Below are positions 1 to 6,892 of a stretch of 13,150 nucleotides of DNA, one piece after another. Origin of the DNA: Deltaproteobacteria bacterium (GTDB lineage Bacteria; Desulfobacterota_B; Binatia; Bin18); the NCBI GenBank assembly GCA_012271025.1, contig JAAXHF010000531.1, positions 1 through 13,150 on the forward strand. Direction: 5' to 3'. A program made the position numbers and the translations under genes. The first letter of the stretch is position 1. Every line of letters begins with the position of its first letter. The notes beneath the pieces were generated by a model. It did not search any database. It was not told the DNA's origin and worked only from the letters and a program-made list of their open reading frames with translations.

Positions 1-398
1 GGCTACAGCCCAACGCAAAACGCTCTAGCCGGAAGCTAGACATAAATACGATTGTATCAGACGCTCTGGACGGCCATTGCGGCCTGATTTGGCGGGGTGA
101 GGGGCCGATCTGAACGGATCGCGGGTGAAACGGCCGAGCGGCAGAAGATTGCTCAGCGCGAGGGATGGGGCCGGGCCGGGCGTTGCTGTGCGGCGCTGTC
201 CCGTTCGGGCGTCGCGTCCAGCGCTTCGTCATTGACGCGCCCCGCCGGCAGGTCTCGCCGGCGACCGGAATCAATCGTGACGCGTGTTTTTGTATATGCC
301 TCATGTCAACACGTAGAGTGAAGATGGACGCTCAGGACGGGGAAGCCCGGCACAGTCTGGGTGATTACATCCGCTGGATAAACTTGAGAAAGAGTTCC
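1..398. other. Gene-poor left edge, no supportable CDS
   Basis: No open frame here has a convincing start with a ribosome binding site or a recognisable product. A plus-strand frame open from the window edge (codons from base 3) ends at a TGA at 111-113 after 36 codons. It could be the tail of a gene entering from the left, but its residues match nothing I recognise. On the minus strand an ATG at 43-41 opens a frame running off the left edge, with a TACAAT hexamer about 10 bases upstream of it, but no SD or good -35 box. Plus-strand frames at 97-321 and 165-686 are arginine- and glycine-rich and run across the antisense of the zinc-finger gene, so they look like shadows. A short hairpin at 24-40 is listed separately. 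Confidence 0.5.
24..40. repeat. Short perfect hairpin
   Basis: TCTAGC at 24-29 and GCTAGA at 35-40 are perfect complements around a five-base loop (CGGAA). There is no T-run on either side, so a rho-independent terminator is not supported. It may be the 3' end structure of whatever gene lies to the left, or chance. Confidence 0.25.
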
Positions 399-644
399 TC
401 ATTGAACCTGGGAAACCGGAACGTGTTCCCTACGCGCCGGGAGGATTTTACCTGTTGCGACAGCCTGAACGTGTTTGAGGATTTCGGCGCTGTAGTAGCG
501 ATTGGCGCACCTGTCACAGACTCCAATCAGCACATCCTCCAGGATGACAAAGCCGGCTCTGTGTTTGAACGCTTCCCGCTCAACGCGCTTCTCTCGAACC
601 GTTCCCTCGCAGTACTCACACCGATAGCCAAAGTGTTCTTTCAT
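399..644 (-). CDS. YgiT-type zinc-finger protein, putative antitoxin
   Basis: An 81-residue protein with two CxxC pairs: C9/C12 (CEYC) and C43/C46 (CDRC), about 30 residues apart. This is the zinc-binding layout of the YgiT/MqsA N-terminal domain. MqsA proteins carry a C-terminal helix-turn-helix; this one ends about 35 residues after the second pair and has none, so it would be the short zinc-finger-only type often paired with DUF4258 or RelE-like toxins. The ATG (644-642) overlaps the TGA of the upstream DUF4258 gene as ATGA, so the two are probably co-translated. Likely role by family knowledge: binding and neutralising the partner in the cytoplasm. DNA binding by this protein alone is doubtful without the HTH. 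Confidence 0.82.
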   Translation of the reverse strand: MKEHFGYRCEYCEGTVREKRVEREAFKHRAGFVILEDVLIGVCDRCANRYYSAEILKHVQAVATGKILPARREHVPVSQVQ

Positions 645-937
645 GGTGCTGACTCCGTTACTTCGTACACAGTGATGATGAGATAGGGGCCAGTTCCAGT
701 CAATCGGCCAACTGTCCCCACACGGGTCGTTCCGTCTGCTCCGATTCCGTGAAGAGTATATTTTGTTCCTCGAAGCTCTTGTTTTTCTGTCCTGACCAGA
801 CCTCCGTTCAGAATCGCGGTTTCAACATCAAGAATGTCCGGATTATCCTCCGCCATCTCCTCCACCGCATGGACAGTCATATCGTATGATGCTTCGCGTA
901 CTCGCTCTCGAATCCGGTCAAGAATACGTTGCGGCAC
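641..937 (-). CDS. DUF4258 domain protein, putative toxin
   Basis: A 98-residue protein matching the DUF4258 pattern: an N-terminal helix leading to a T-x-H-A motif (T21-H24 region, H23 in TVHA), then an E-M-A-E helix, a D-V-E-T-A-I-L-x-G element (37-45), and a C-terminal strand YLIITVYE (85-92). DUF4258 proteins share the RelE/BrnT-like small fold and are commonly the toxin half of modules with YgiT zinc-finger partners. RNase activity here is inference. The start is GTG at 937-935, preceded by a GAAGAAAG purine stretch. No ATG lies between it and the in-frame stop at 1030-1028. Gene order is toxin first, antitoxin second, as in mqsRA and higBA and unlike most type II modules. Confidence 0.8.
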   Translation of the reverse strand: MPQRILDRIRERVREASYDMTVHAVEEMAEDNPDILDVETAILNGGLVRTEKQELRGTKYTLHGIGADGTTRVGTVGRLTGTGPYLIITVYEVTESAP

Positions 938-1195
938 CTTTCTTCGCCTTCTTTTCCTCTTCCAAGGAGTCCGCCGGTTTCTCCAGGGGCATTCTAGCGT
1001 GGCGGAGGGAGAGGAGCCAGCGGCACTTCAAACTGATGCACGACCTGGGCTTTGCTGTTTGCTCGACCTTTGGACGATACGATACGCCACACGGCCGCCC
1101 CGGTTGTCATCCCTTGGCCTTAACGAGCTGACCGACGCTGGACTCGAAGCGCTCCTGGCCGATGAAAGCTGAGCGTGGCGTTCTCGACACGAACG
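938..1195. other. Intergenic region with short ORF-like scraps
   Basis: This 258-base gap lies between two minus-strand genes. On the minus strand an ATG at about 993 opens a 24-codon frame rich in Glu and Lys (begins MPLEKPADSLEEEKK) that ends overlapping the DUF4258 start. It has no clear SD and could be a leader or chance. On the plus strand a frame ending at TGA 1170-1172 gives a tail reading LNELTDAGLEALLADES, which resembles the end of a leucine-rich-repeat unit and may be gene debris. Neither is firm enough to call as a CDS. No intrinsic terminator was seen. Confidence 0.35.
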
Positions 1196-1948
1196 CTACG
1201 ACAGGCCCATGCCGCCGTCGACCAGCAGCATCTGGCCGGTCATGTACGAGGCCAGCGGCGAGGCCAGAAACAGGGCGATCCCGCCCATCTCTTCCGGGGT
1301 GCCCCAGCGTCGCAGCGGGATCTCGTTCAGAGAGTCTTCGTAGCGACGCGGATGATCCCAGGTCACCTTGGTAATCTTGGTGACGATCAGGCCCGGCGCG
1401 ATACCGTTGACCCGAATGCCGTCGCGCGCCCAGGCCTCGCCCAGAGTCATGGTCAGGGTCCGTAGCGCGCCCTTGCTGGCGCTGTAGGCCGGATTGCCAA
1501 AGACGGCAAAAAAGCTCGCCCCCGAGCCCAGGATGACCACGCTGCCCTTGGTCTCCTTCAACATGGGGTGGAACTTCATGCAGCAGTTCATGACGCTCAT
1601 CAGGTTCACGTCGAGGACCTTGCGGAAGTTCGGCATCTGAAACTCGGCCTGTTTGTACATCACCGTACCCTGCGAGGCGACGAGCACATCGAGCTTATCG
1701 AAAGGCGGCTGGAAGGCCTGCACATTGTCGTCTTGCGACACGTCCAGCTGAAAATAGTGCAGCCCGCTCAAGTCTGAAACGTCTTCGGCCGTATAGTCCT
1801 CGGCAGACGCCCGGGTGCCGCACACGTACACCTCGGCTCCGTGGTCTCGGAACTGGCGGGCAATGCCGTTGCCAATCCCGCTCGAACCGCCGATGACCAG
1901 AACCGTCTTGCCGCTGAAATCAATTTCGTTCATGGTGCCGCTATCCAT
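1196..1948 (-). CDS. SDR family NAD(P)-dependent oxidoreductase
   Basis: A 250-residue classical short-chain dehydrogenase/reductase. The Rossmann glycine motif is GGSSGIG (20-26), replacing the usual TGxxxGIG. The acidic LDVS element is at 68-71, N115 lies in DVNL, catalytic S142 is in ILGSGAS, and the YSASK motif gives Y155 and K159. A PG turn (185-186) and the C-terminal MTGQMLLVDGG (236-246) complete the fold. The NNAG motif is replaced by VASQG (90-94), a variation in the cofactor-binding loop. Residue 1 is ATG at 1948; a second ATG five codons in (1933) begins closer to the usual SDR N-terminus and neither has a strong SD. It diverges from the LLM oxidoreductase gene across about 100 bases, so the two may share control. 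Substrate unknown. Confidence 0.94.
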   Translation of the reverse strand: MDSGTMNEIDFSGKTVLVIGGSSGIGNGIARQFRDHGAEVYVCGTRASAEDYTAEDVSDLSGLHYFQLDVSQDDNVQAFQPPFDKLDVLVASQGTVMYKQAEFQMPNFRKVLDVNLMSVMNCCMKFHPMLKETKGSVVILGSGASFFAVFGNPAYSASKGALRTLTMTLGEAWARDGIRVNGIAPGLIVTKITKVTWDHPRRYEDSLNEIPLRRWGTPEEMGGIALFLASPLASYMTGQMLLVDGGMGLS

Positions 1949-1952
1949 CCGC

Positions 1953-2015
1953 TGGTGTATTTCGGCACCATGCGGCGCCGAGGATGCTTTGTAGCATCAT
2001 TGCTGGTATACACCA
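1953..2015. promoter_or_regulatory. Divergent intergenic region with inverted repeats, candidate operator
   Basis: Between the divergent SDR and LLM genes an 8-base inverted repeat is visible: TGGTGTAT at 1953-1960 and ATACACCA at 2008-2015. Nested inside are GATGC (1983-1987) with GCATC (1994-1998), and TCGGC (1962-1966) with GCCGA (1977-1981). The right arm overlaps a candidate extended -10 element. Nested symmetry over a divergent promoter fits a repressor or activator site. No regulator gene is in the window. Confidence 0.35.
2004..2012 (+). promoter_or_regulatory. Candidate extended -10 promoter element for the LLM gene
   Basis: TGG followed by TATACA fits the extended -10 pattern TGn-TATAAT (4-5 of 6 in the hexamer), about 38 bases upstream of the ATG at 2050. 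No clear -35 box stands at the right distance, as is common for extended -10 promoters. Host promoter rules are unknown, so this is tentative. Confidence 0.28.
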
Positions 2016-2049
2016 ACACGCTTACCCACAGACGAAGGAGGAACACAGC

Positions 2050-2961
2050 ATGCGTATCGGTATGATGATCGGTGAAGGAGCCGGAGAGAGCCCGCCCATG
2101 GACGAGGTCATCCAAAGGGCGCAACGGGCCGAGGCGGCCGGTCTGCACTCGGCCTGGCTGGCCCACGCGTTTGCCCACGACGCGATCGGTCTGTTGGGGC
2201 TGGTCGGACGCGAGACAAGCCGGATCGAACTGGGCACGGCCGTAGTGCCCACCTACCCGCGTCACCCGGTGGCCATGGCCCAGCAGGCGCTGACCACTCA
2301 GGCGGCCAGCCAGGGGCGCTTCACCCTGGGCATCGGCCTGTCGCATAAGTTCGTCATCGAAGACATGTATGGCCTGGCCTACACCCGCCACCTCAGCCAC
2401 ATGCGCGAGTACATGGCGGTCATGCGGCCGCTGCTCGACGGCCAGCCGGTTGATCACGACGGCCAGGAGTATCGGGTCAAGGCGAACATCAGCGTCCAGG
2501 GGGCGAGCCCGGTGCCGGTCGTGCTGGCCGCCCTGGGTCCCAAGATGCTCGACTTTGCCGGGCGCGAGTCGGCCGGCACGGTGACCTGGATGGCCGGCCA
2601 CAAAGCCCTGAGCGAACACGTTGTGCCGCGCATCACCGACGCGGCCAAAGCCGCCGGTCGGCCGGCTCCGCGGGTGATTGCCGGTATGCCGCTGGCCATC
2701 ACCGACGACCCGGCCGCAGCCCTGGAGGTGGCAGCCAAGGTGTTCGCCATCTACGCCCAGCTGCCGGCGTATCGGACCATGCTGGACCGTGGCGGGCTCG
2801 GCCAGCCGCCGGAGGTTGCGCTGCTGGGGGATGCGGCAACGATTTCGGGCGAACTCAAGCGTCTCGAAGATATCGGCGTGACCGATTTGTGCGCCTTTGT
2901 CTTTCAGGCCGACGCGGGGGCGTTCGATCGCACGCTCGATTTTCTGGCTTCGCTGTGCTGA
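2050..2961 (+). CDS. LLM-class F420-dependent oxidoreductase
   Basis: A 303-residue luciferase-like monooxygenase-fold (TIM-barrel) protein. Landmarks: N-terminal strand MRIGMMIGEG, helix with RAQRAEAAGLHSAWLAHAF (23-41), GTAVVPTYPRHPVAMAQQAL (62-81), GRFTLGIGLSH (89-99), REYMAVMRPLLDG (119-131), PVVLAALGPKML (156-167), and GTVTWM (176-181). This matches the F420-dependent group (MSMEG_4879-like) better than FMN two-component monooxygenases. It would carry out a hydride transfer with reduced F420; F420 use is inferred from family resemblance. The start at 2050 is chosen for its strong SD, AAGGAGGA, eight to nine bases upstream; an in-frame ATG 22 codons earlier has none and lies inside the promoter region. 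The gene is convergent with the next SDR, with ten bases between the stops. Confidence 0.93.
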   Translation: MRIGMMIGEGAGESPPMDEVIQRAQRAEAAGLHSAWLAHAFAHDAIGLLGLVGRETSRIELGTAVVPTYPRHPVAMAQQALTTQAASQGRFTLGIGLSHKFVIEDMYGLAYTRHLSHMREYMAVMRPLLDGQPVDHDGQEYRVKANISVQGASPVPVVLAALGPKMLDFAGRESAGTVTWMAGHKALSEHVVPRITDAAKAAGRPAPRVIAGMPLAITDDPAAALEVAAKVFAIYAQLPAYRTMLDRGGLGQPPEVALLGDAATISGELKRLEDIGVTDLCAFVFQADAGAFDRTLDFLASLC

Positions 2962-2971
2962 GCGGACCGCC

Positions 2972-3805
2972 TCAGGACTCGGTCCCCACGATTCCCTCCA
3001 TCCGCAGCCGGACCGCCGGCGTAGTGCGCTCAGGATCGGCGATGATATACAACCGCCCCTGGCGGATACCCTCGACCGTGATGTCGGCCAGCTGTTCGGG
3101 CGTCATGCCGATTTCCTGCAACTGCTCGTGGCGGGTCTGGCGCCGCTGGATTAGGGCTGCCTGGGCCTCCTCGTCGCGCGGCACCAGCAGAGCCTGGGGG
3201 CGGTTGCGGTCGGCGTACAGGATATTGGTCGCGGTTGCCCCGGGCACCAACAGGGCGGCCCTGAGCTTCGAGCCGGCCGCCCGCAGGTCGTAGTGCAGCC
3301 CTTCGGTCATACGACTCACCGCGTGTTTGGCGACGCCGTACACCGAGCTGGTGCCGGTCGTCAGGCCGACCACCGAACTGGTATTGAGAATCAGGCCCTC
3401 CTCGCCGTGCTCAATCATGCGCGGCACAAAGGCCTGGATGCCGTGCAGCACGCCGTACACATTGACCGCCATGATCCACTCCCAGTCCTGGTCGGGGATG
3501 TCCCAGATATGGCCCAGCCCGCCGGACACGCCGGCGTTATTGCACACGATATGCACCCGGCCAAAAGCATCGAAAGCCCGGTCGGCCAGGGCAAAGACGG
3601 ACGCTTTGCGTGAGACATCGGTCTTGACCGCCAGCACCGGCGTACCGCCCAGACGCAGCTCCTTTTCCACCTCAAGCAGGGCCGCTTCTTCGATATCGGC
3701 CAGCACCAGCTTCATGCCCTCTCGGGCAAAGCGCCGGGCCAAGCTCTGACCGATGCCGCTGGCCGCCCCGGTAATGACCGCCACCCTGTCCGCCAAATCT
3801 TGCAT
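2972..3805 (-). CDS. SDR family NAD(P)-dependent oxidoreductase
   Basis: A 277-residue classical SDR. All motifs are intact: TGAASGIG (12-19), acidic D37 after the second strand (LADIEE), D63 in KTDV, NNAG (89-92), VNVYG (114-118), catalytic S143, Y156 and K160 (YGVAK), and a PG turn (188-189). The C-terminal extension (about 200-277), with GMTPEQLADITVEGIRQGR and an IIADPE strand, is typical of a larger SDR subfamily. D37 favours NAD over NADP. The ATG at 3805 is preferred because GGGAG stands six bases upstream; a GTG nine codons earlier (3832) also keeps the frame open. It is the last gene of a minus-strand run, 66 bases after the serine hydrolase. Substrate unknown, probably an alcohol or hydroxyacyl intermediate. 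Confidence 0.94.
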   Translation of the reverse strand: MQDLADRVAVITGAASGIGQSLARRFAREGMKLVLADIEEAALLEVEKELRLGGTPVLAVKTDVSRKASVFALADRAFDAFGRVHIVCNNAGVSGGLGHIWDIPDQDWEWIMAVNVYGVLHGIQAFVPRMIEHGEEGLILNTSSVVGLTTGTSSVYGVAKHAVSRMTEGLHYDLRAAGSKLRAALLVPGATATNILYADRNRPQALLVPRDEEAQAALIQRRQTRHEQLQEIGMTPEQLADITVEGIRQGRLYIIADPERTTPAVRLRMEGIVGTES

Positions 3806-3871
3806 GCCGTGCTCCCGCTCGGAATCGGGCACTCCGTCCGGGATATTCCTCAGCCGGGCCTGCCGCCCAAT

Positions 3872-5038
3872 CTATCTGTGCCCCAGCTGACGATACACCT
3901 GCGTCTCAAAGGCGTCCAACACCCGCAGCGCCGTGGCGTCAAAAAAGGGCAGGATTTGCATCATGATCACGCCAGCGACCTTTTTGTGCGGATCGATCCA
4001 ATAGTAGGAGTTGAAGATGCCGGCCCAGCTGAGGCTACCGGCCGAACGACCGGTGTCCAGCGTCTGGGTGTTGATGAGAAAGCCCAGCCCCCACTTTTTA
4101 TCCTGGCCGGGGAAAAACTCGATGTCGTTGGACAGAAAGGGGATCGCAGTTTCAGCCCTGCCAACGCTCAGCTGGCCGATATGGTTCTCGCCCATCAGGC
4201 CGACCGTCTCGGGCTTGAGCAGCTGTACACCCTTGTAGGTCCCGCCGTTCAGCAGCATGCGCACAAAGGCCAGATAGTCGCCCGCAGTGGCGTACAGCCC
4301 GCCGCCACCGCCGAAAAAGCGGCCGTCAAAGGGCAGCTCAAACTCAATCTGGGCAAGCGAGCCGTCATCCTGGCGCTGGCAGACATTGACCAGCCGGCTG
4401 CGCTGGTCCGGGCTCGGCGAGAAACCGGTGTCGATCATGCCCAGCGGCTGAAAAATATGCTCCCGGCAGTAGTCGGCCAGGTTTTGTCCGCTCAGGTGTT
4501 CGACCACGCGGCCGACCCAGTCGGTGCTGATGCCGTACTCCCAGCGTTGACCCGGATCGAACACCAGGGGCGAATCCAGGAAGCCGTCTCCGCCATCGGT
4601 AAAGCGGGGGATGGAGGACTGTTCGGCGAACTGTATGAACTCGGCGTTCCACATTTCGTAACAGTAGCCCGAGGTGTGGGTCAGCAGGTGTCTGAGGCTG
4701 AGCGGTCGGGCGGCCGGACGCAGCCTGGGCGTGCCGTCCGCATCAAAGCCGTCCAACACCTGCCGCTCGGCCAGCTGGGGAACTTTCGTCTCCAGGGCTT
4801 CGTCGAGCGACAGCCTGCCCTGCTCGACGATCTGCATGGCCGCCACCGAGGCGACCGCCTTGGTCATCGAGGCGATGCGGAAGACCGTGTCGGTCGTCAT
4901 TGCCGGAGCGCTTGCGTCGCCGCGTCTGCCCGCCGCACCCTGATAGACGATGTCGCTGTCGTTTGCCGCCATGGCGACCAGACCGGGCACCTCGCCGGAT
5001 TCAACCGCCTGCTGCAGAACCGTGTCGATAGGTGTCAT
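3872..5038 (-). CDS. Beta-lactamase-fold serine hydrolase (class C-like)
   Basis: A 388-residue serine hydrolase of the Beta-lactamase (PF00144) family. The nucleophile/base motif SMTK is at 57-60. LRHLLTHTSGY (115-125) and the second-motif region RWEYGISTDWVGRVVEHLSG (165-184) follow, with Y168 as the likely catalytic Tyr. The third motif, K/HTG in true lactamases, is read as WAG in SLSWAGIF (335-342). No signal peptide is seen, so it is probably cytoplasmic. These features point to an EstB-like esterase, transesterase or amidase rather than an antibiotic-hydrolysing enzyme. ATG at 5038 has a strong SD, AGGAGGG, five bases upstream. It lies 52 bases after the DUF3445 gene in the same direction. 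Confidence 0.94.
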   Translation of the reverse strand: MTPIDTVLQQAVESGEVPGLVAMAANDSDIVYQGAAGRRGDASAPAMTTDTVFRIASMTKAVASVAAMQIVEQGRLSLDEALETKVPQLAERQVLDGFDADGTPRLRPAARPLSLRHLLTHTSGYCYEMWNAEFIQFAEQSSIPRFTDGGDGFLDSPLVFDPGQRWEYGISTDWVGRVVEHLSGQNLADYCREHIFQPLGMIDTGFSPSPDQRSRLVNVCQRQDDGSLAQIEFELPFDGRFFGGGGGLYATAGDYLAFVRMLLNGGTYKGVQLLKPETVGLMGENHIGQLSVGRAETAIPFLSNDIEFFPGQDKKWGLGFLINTQTLDTGRSAGSLSWAGIFNSYYWIDPHKKVAGVIMMQILPFFDATALRVLDAFETQVYRQLGHR

Positions 5039-5090
5039 GCTGCTCCCTCCTGTGCCCGCGTTTCCTGAACGAACCCCTGAAAGCTGCGGC

Positions 5091-6047
5091 TCATGCCTGC
5101 CCGCCGTCCGACCGACCGATCCTATCCAGCCAGCCCAGGACGGCGTCCTGAAACGCCGGCAGACTTTTATACAAACGCCACCAGTCGGGCATGCCGCGCA
5201 GCGCCCGCGCCATGGCCGCAGCCCGCTGCGGGTACGCGACCAGATGGTTCAGAGGTTTGATATAGATCCGAATCGTAAACACGATATCCTGACTGCGCGC
5301 CAGCCGTCGCAGGGTCTGGCGCTCGATGCGCAGCCACAGTTTTTCACCCGCGTTGTCGGCCGTAATGTCCGGATTAAAGCCGCCCCGGCTGTGGCCGGTC
5401 GACTGGAACAGCGTCGGGTCGTCGACCAGCCCCCAGTTGAGCCGCCACACCGGCTTGCGCATGCGCGCGAAGTAGCGGTTCATGGTCGAGTCGAGCCGTT
5501 CCTGGTAGCCGGGCGTTGGGGCGTGAATCGCCGCCAGCGACAGGCCCATCTTGTCGGCTAGATTCCAGCGGGTGGGAAAACACACCGACGCCCCGACCAG
5601 GCGATAGACGTCAGAGGCGGGCTCTTTGTGCATCAGACACAGGTCCTCCTGGACCAGCCGCCCGGCCAGGTCGAGCGGGTGCAGCCCAGACCCGGCCAGA
5701 TCCCAGGACTGACCGGTCACGGTATTCCGCAGTTCGTCTCCGCTGCGCTGGTACAGGCGCGGAAAGCGGGCCGGCAGGTGCTCGGCCAGCAGACCGAGGA
5801 CTTCTTGTGAGCCGCGCTCGGCCTCGGGCCGGATGTTGACGACTTCGTCGTAGCGCTCGGCCAGCAGCCGCTCCTTTTCGGCCAGGTCGGCGGCCAGGTG
5901 AGCGTCGGGTTCGATCCAGTCCTTGAGGTCCAGGGGCAGCAGCCCCATGGCGACCCGGAAAGGCTGGGCCGTGTAGGGCGTATAGTCCGGCTCGGGCGGA
6001 AAGACCGGCCCGGCCGCCGCAGTCTCAGTCTGTCCACAGCTGGTCAA
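5091..6047 (-). CDS. DUF3445 protein, haem-dependent oxidative N-demethylase-like
   Basis: A roughly 318-residue protein of the PF11927 (DUF3445, HODM-like) family. Numbering from the chosen start: PFRVAMGLLPLDLKDWIE (29-46), VQEDLCLM (132-139), ASVCFPTRWNLADKMG (153-168), IHAPTPGY (174-181), KPVWRLNWGL (198-207), LWLRIERQTLRRL (238-250), and FTIRIYIKPL (257-266). Characterised relatives remove methyl groups from amines in a haem-dependent reaction; whether this one does is inference. The start is uncertain. The conserved N-terminus begins at about residue 29, so the internal ATG (residue 34) is too late. TTG at 6047 with GGAG six bases upstream overlaps the upstream hydrolase by 23 bases; GTG at 6113 would overlap by 89 and has no SD. 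Confidence 0.88.
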   Translation of the reverse strand: MTSCGQTETAAAGPVFPPEPDYTPYTAQPFRVAMGLLPLDLKDWIEPDAHLAADLAEKERLLAERYDEVVNIRPEAERGSQEVLGLLAEHLPARFPRLYQRSGDELRNTVTGQSWDLAGSGLHPLDLAGRLVQEDLCLMHKEPASDVYRLVGASVCFPTRWNLADKMGLSLAAIHAPTPGYQERLDSTMNRYFARMRKPVWRLNWGLVDDPTLFQSTGHSRGGFNPDITADNAGEKLWLRIERQTLRRLARSQDIVFTIRIYIKPLNHLVAYPQRAAAMARALRGMPDWWRLYKSLPAFQDAVLGWLDRIGRSDGGQA

Positions 6048-6789
6048 GAAAGGCTCCGAACTCGGTGTTGAATGCCGTCGCCTGCTCGATATTGGCCGCG
6101 TGTCCGGCGTCACTCAGGATGACCTTTTTTGCGTGCGGAATTTTTGCGGCCATATAATCGGTCGCGGCCAAAAAGGGGGTGTCCCGGTCGCCGATCATGA
6201 CCAGGGCCGGCACGTCGATGGAGCCCAGGGCGTTCATGATCCGGGCGTCGTGCTGGGTCAGGATGCCGCGGGCGGCATGGGCCAGACCCTGGGCTGAGCG
6301 GTGCGAGCCGGCCCGCACCTCGGGACTCCGGCCCAGAGCGTCGAGCCCCTTCTGCTCAAACGTGTCGGCGAAAGATCGCGCGCGCTGATTCCACGCCTCG
6401 CGGGGCGGATCCTTGCGAAAGCCGGGCCCGGTGCCGAGCAGCATCAGGCCCTTGACCCGCTCGGGATGGGCGCAGTGAAACGCCAGCGACAGATAGCCGC
6501 CCAGCGAGTGACCGCCCAGCACAGCCTGCTCGACGCCCTCGGCATCCAACAGGGCCAGCATATCGGCGACCGACAGGGCCTCGGAGTAGGCCGCCGGGTC
6601 AGCCGGGCTGTCCGACTGACCGTGGCCGCGCAGGTCCCAGCTCATGAGGCGGTAGCGCTGGGACAGGGCGTCGACCTGGGGCTGCCAGGCTGCGGTGGTG
6701 GCGCTGAAGCCGTGCGTCAACAGCACGGCCGGCCCCGAGCCGTGCGTTTCGTAGTAAATGTGAACCCCGTCACGATCAAGCCTTGGCAT
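6025..6789 (-). CDS. Alpha/beta-fold hydrolase
   Basis: A 254-residue alpha/beta hydrolase. The oxyanion HG is at 26-27, WDLRGHGQSD at 51-60, the nucleophile elbow GHSLG at 93-97 with S95, the acid in GDRD (200-203, probably D203), and the base H230 in DAGH. The helical lid spans roughly 122-185. Length and motifs fit 3-oxoadipate enol-lactonase, esterase or haloperoxidase-like members; the exact reaction cannot be read. ATG at 6789 has GGAGG six bases upstream. It is the first gene of a minus-strand run (hydrolase, DUF3445, serine hydrolase, SDR) and diverges from the DUF35/thiolase-like operon across 103 bases. Confidence 0.94.
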   Translation of the reverse strand: MPRLDRDGVHIYYETHGSGPAVLLTHGFSATTAAWQPQVDALSQRYRLMSWDLRGHGQSDSPADPAAYSEALSVADMLALLDAEGVEQAVLGGHSLGGYLSLAFHCAHPERVKGLMLLGTGPGFRKDPPREAWNQRARSFADTFEQKGLDALGRSPEVRAGSHRSAQGLAHAARGILTQHDARIMNALGSIDVPALVMIGDRDTPFLAATDYMAAKIPHAKKVILSDAGHAANIEQATAFNTEFGAFLDQLWTD

Positions 6790-6857
6790 GCCGCGCCTCC
6801 ATTCAGAACCGTCCAGAATATGCTAAGCTCGGCATTGCATCATATTTGCCGCGCCAG

Positions 6858-6879
6858 GGAAACCGTTTGGAAACCGTCT
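6858..6879. repeat. Tandem 11-base direct repeat in the divergent promoter region
   Basis: GGAAACCGTTT (6858-6868) is followed at once by GGAAACCGTCT (6869-6879). The period of 11 bases places both copies on one face of the helix, as for a regulator binding in tandem. A related AGAACCGTCCAGAA stands nearer the divergent hydrolase start (about 6805-6818). The repeat ends one base before the SD of the DUF35 gene, so binding there could also block translation or elongation. Function is inference. Confidence 0.45.
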
Positions 6880-6892
6880 GGAGGATGCGCCC

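Noticed and set aside
165..686. Plus-strand open frame of 173 codons at the left edge
   Set aside because: Overlaps the zinc-finger gene in antisense, with no SD or family features.
1930..2619. Minus-strand open frame of 229 codons over the LLM gene
   Set aside because: Antisense shadow with His/Arg/Gly-rich composition and no SD.
2964..2985. GGACC/GGTCC pairing between the convergent LLM and SDR genes
   Set aside because: Five-base stem, no T-run on either side, and mostly within SDR coding sequence; not a supportable terminator.
3800..5068. Plus-strand open frame of 422 codons
   Set aside because: It is the antisense of the serine hydrolase, which has a strong SD and clear motifs; long antisense frames are expected in GC-rich genes, and the product shows no family features.
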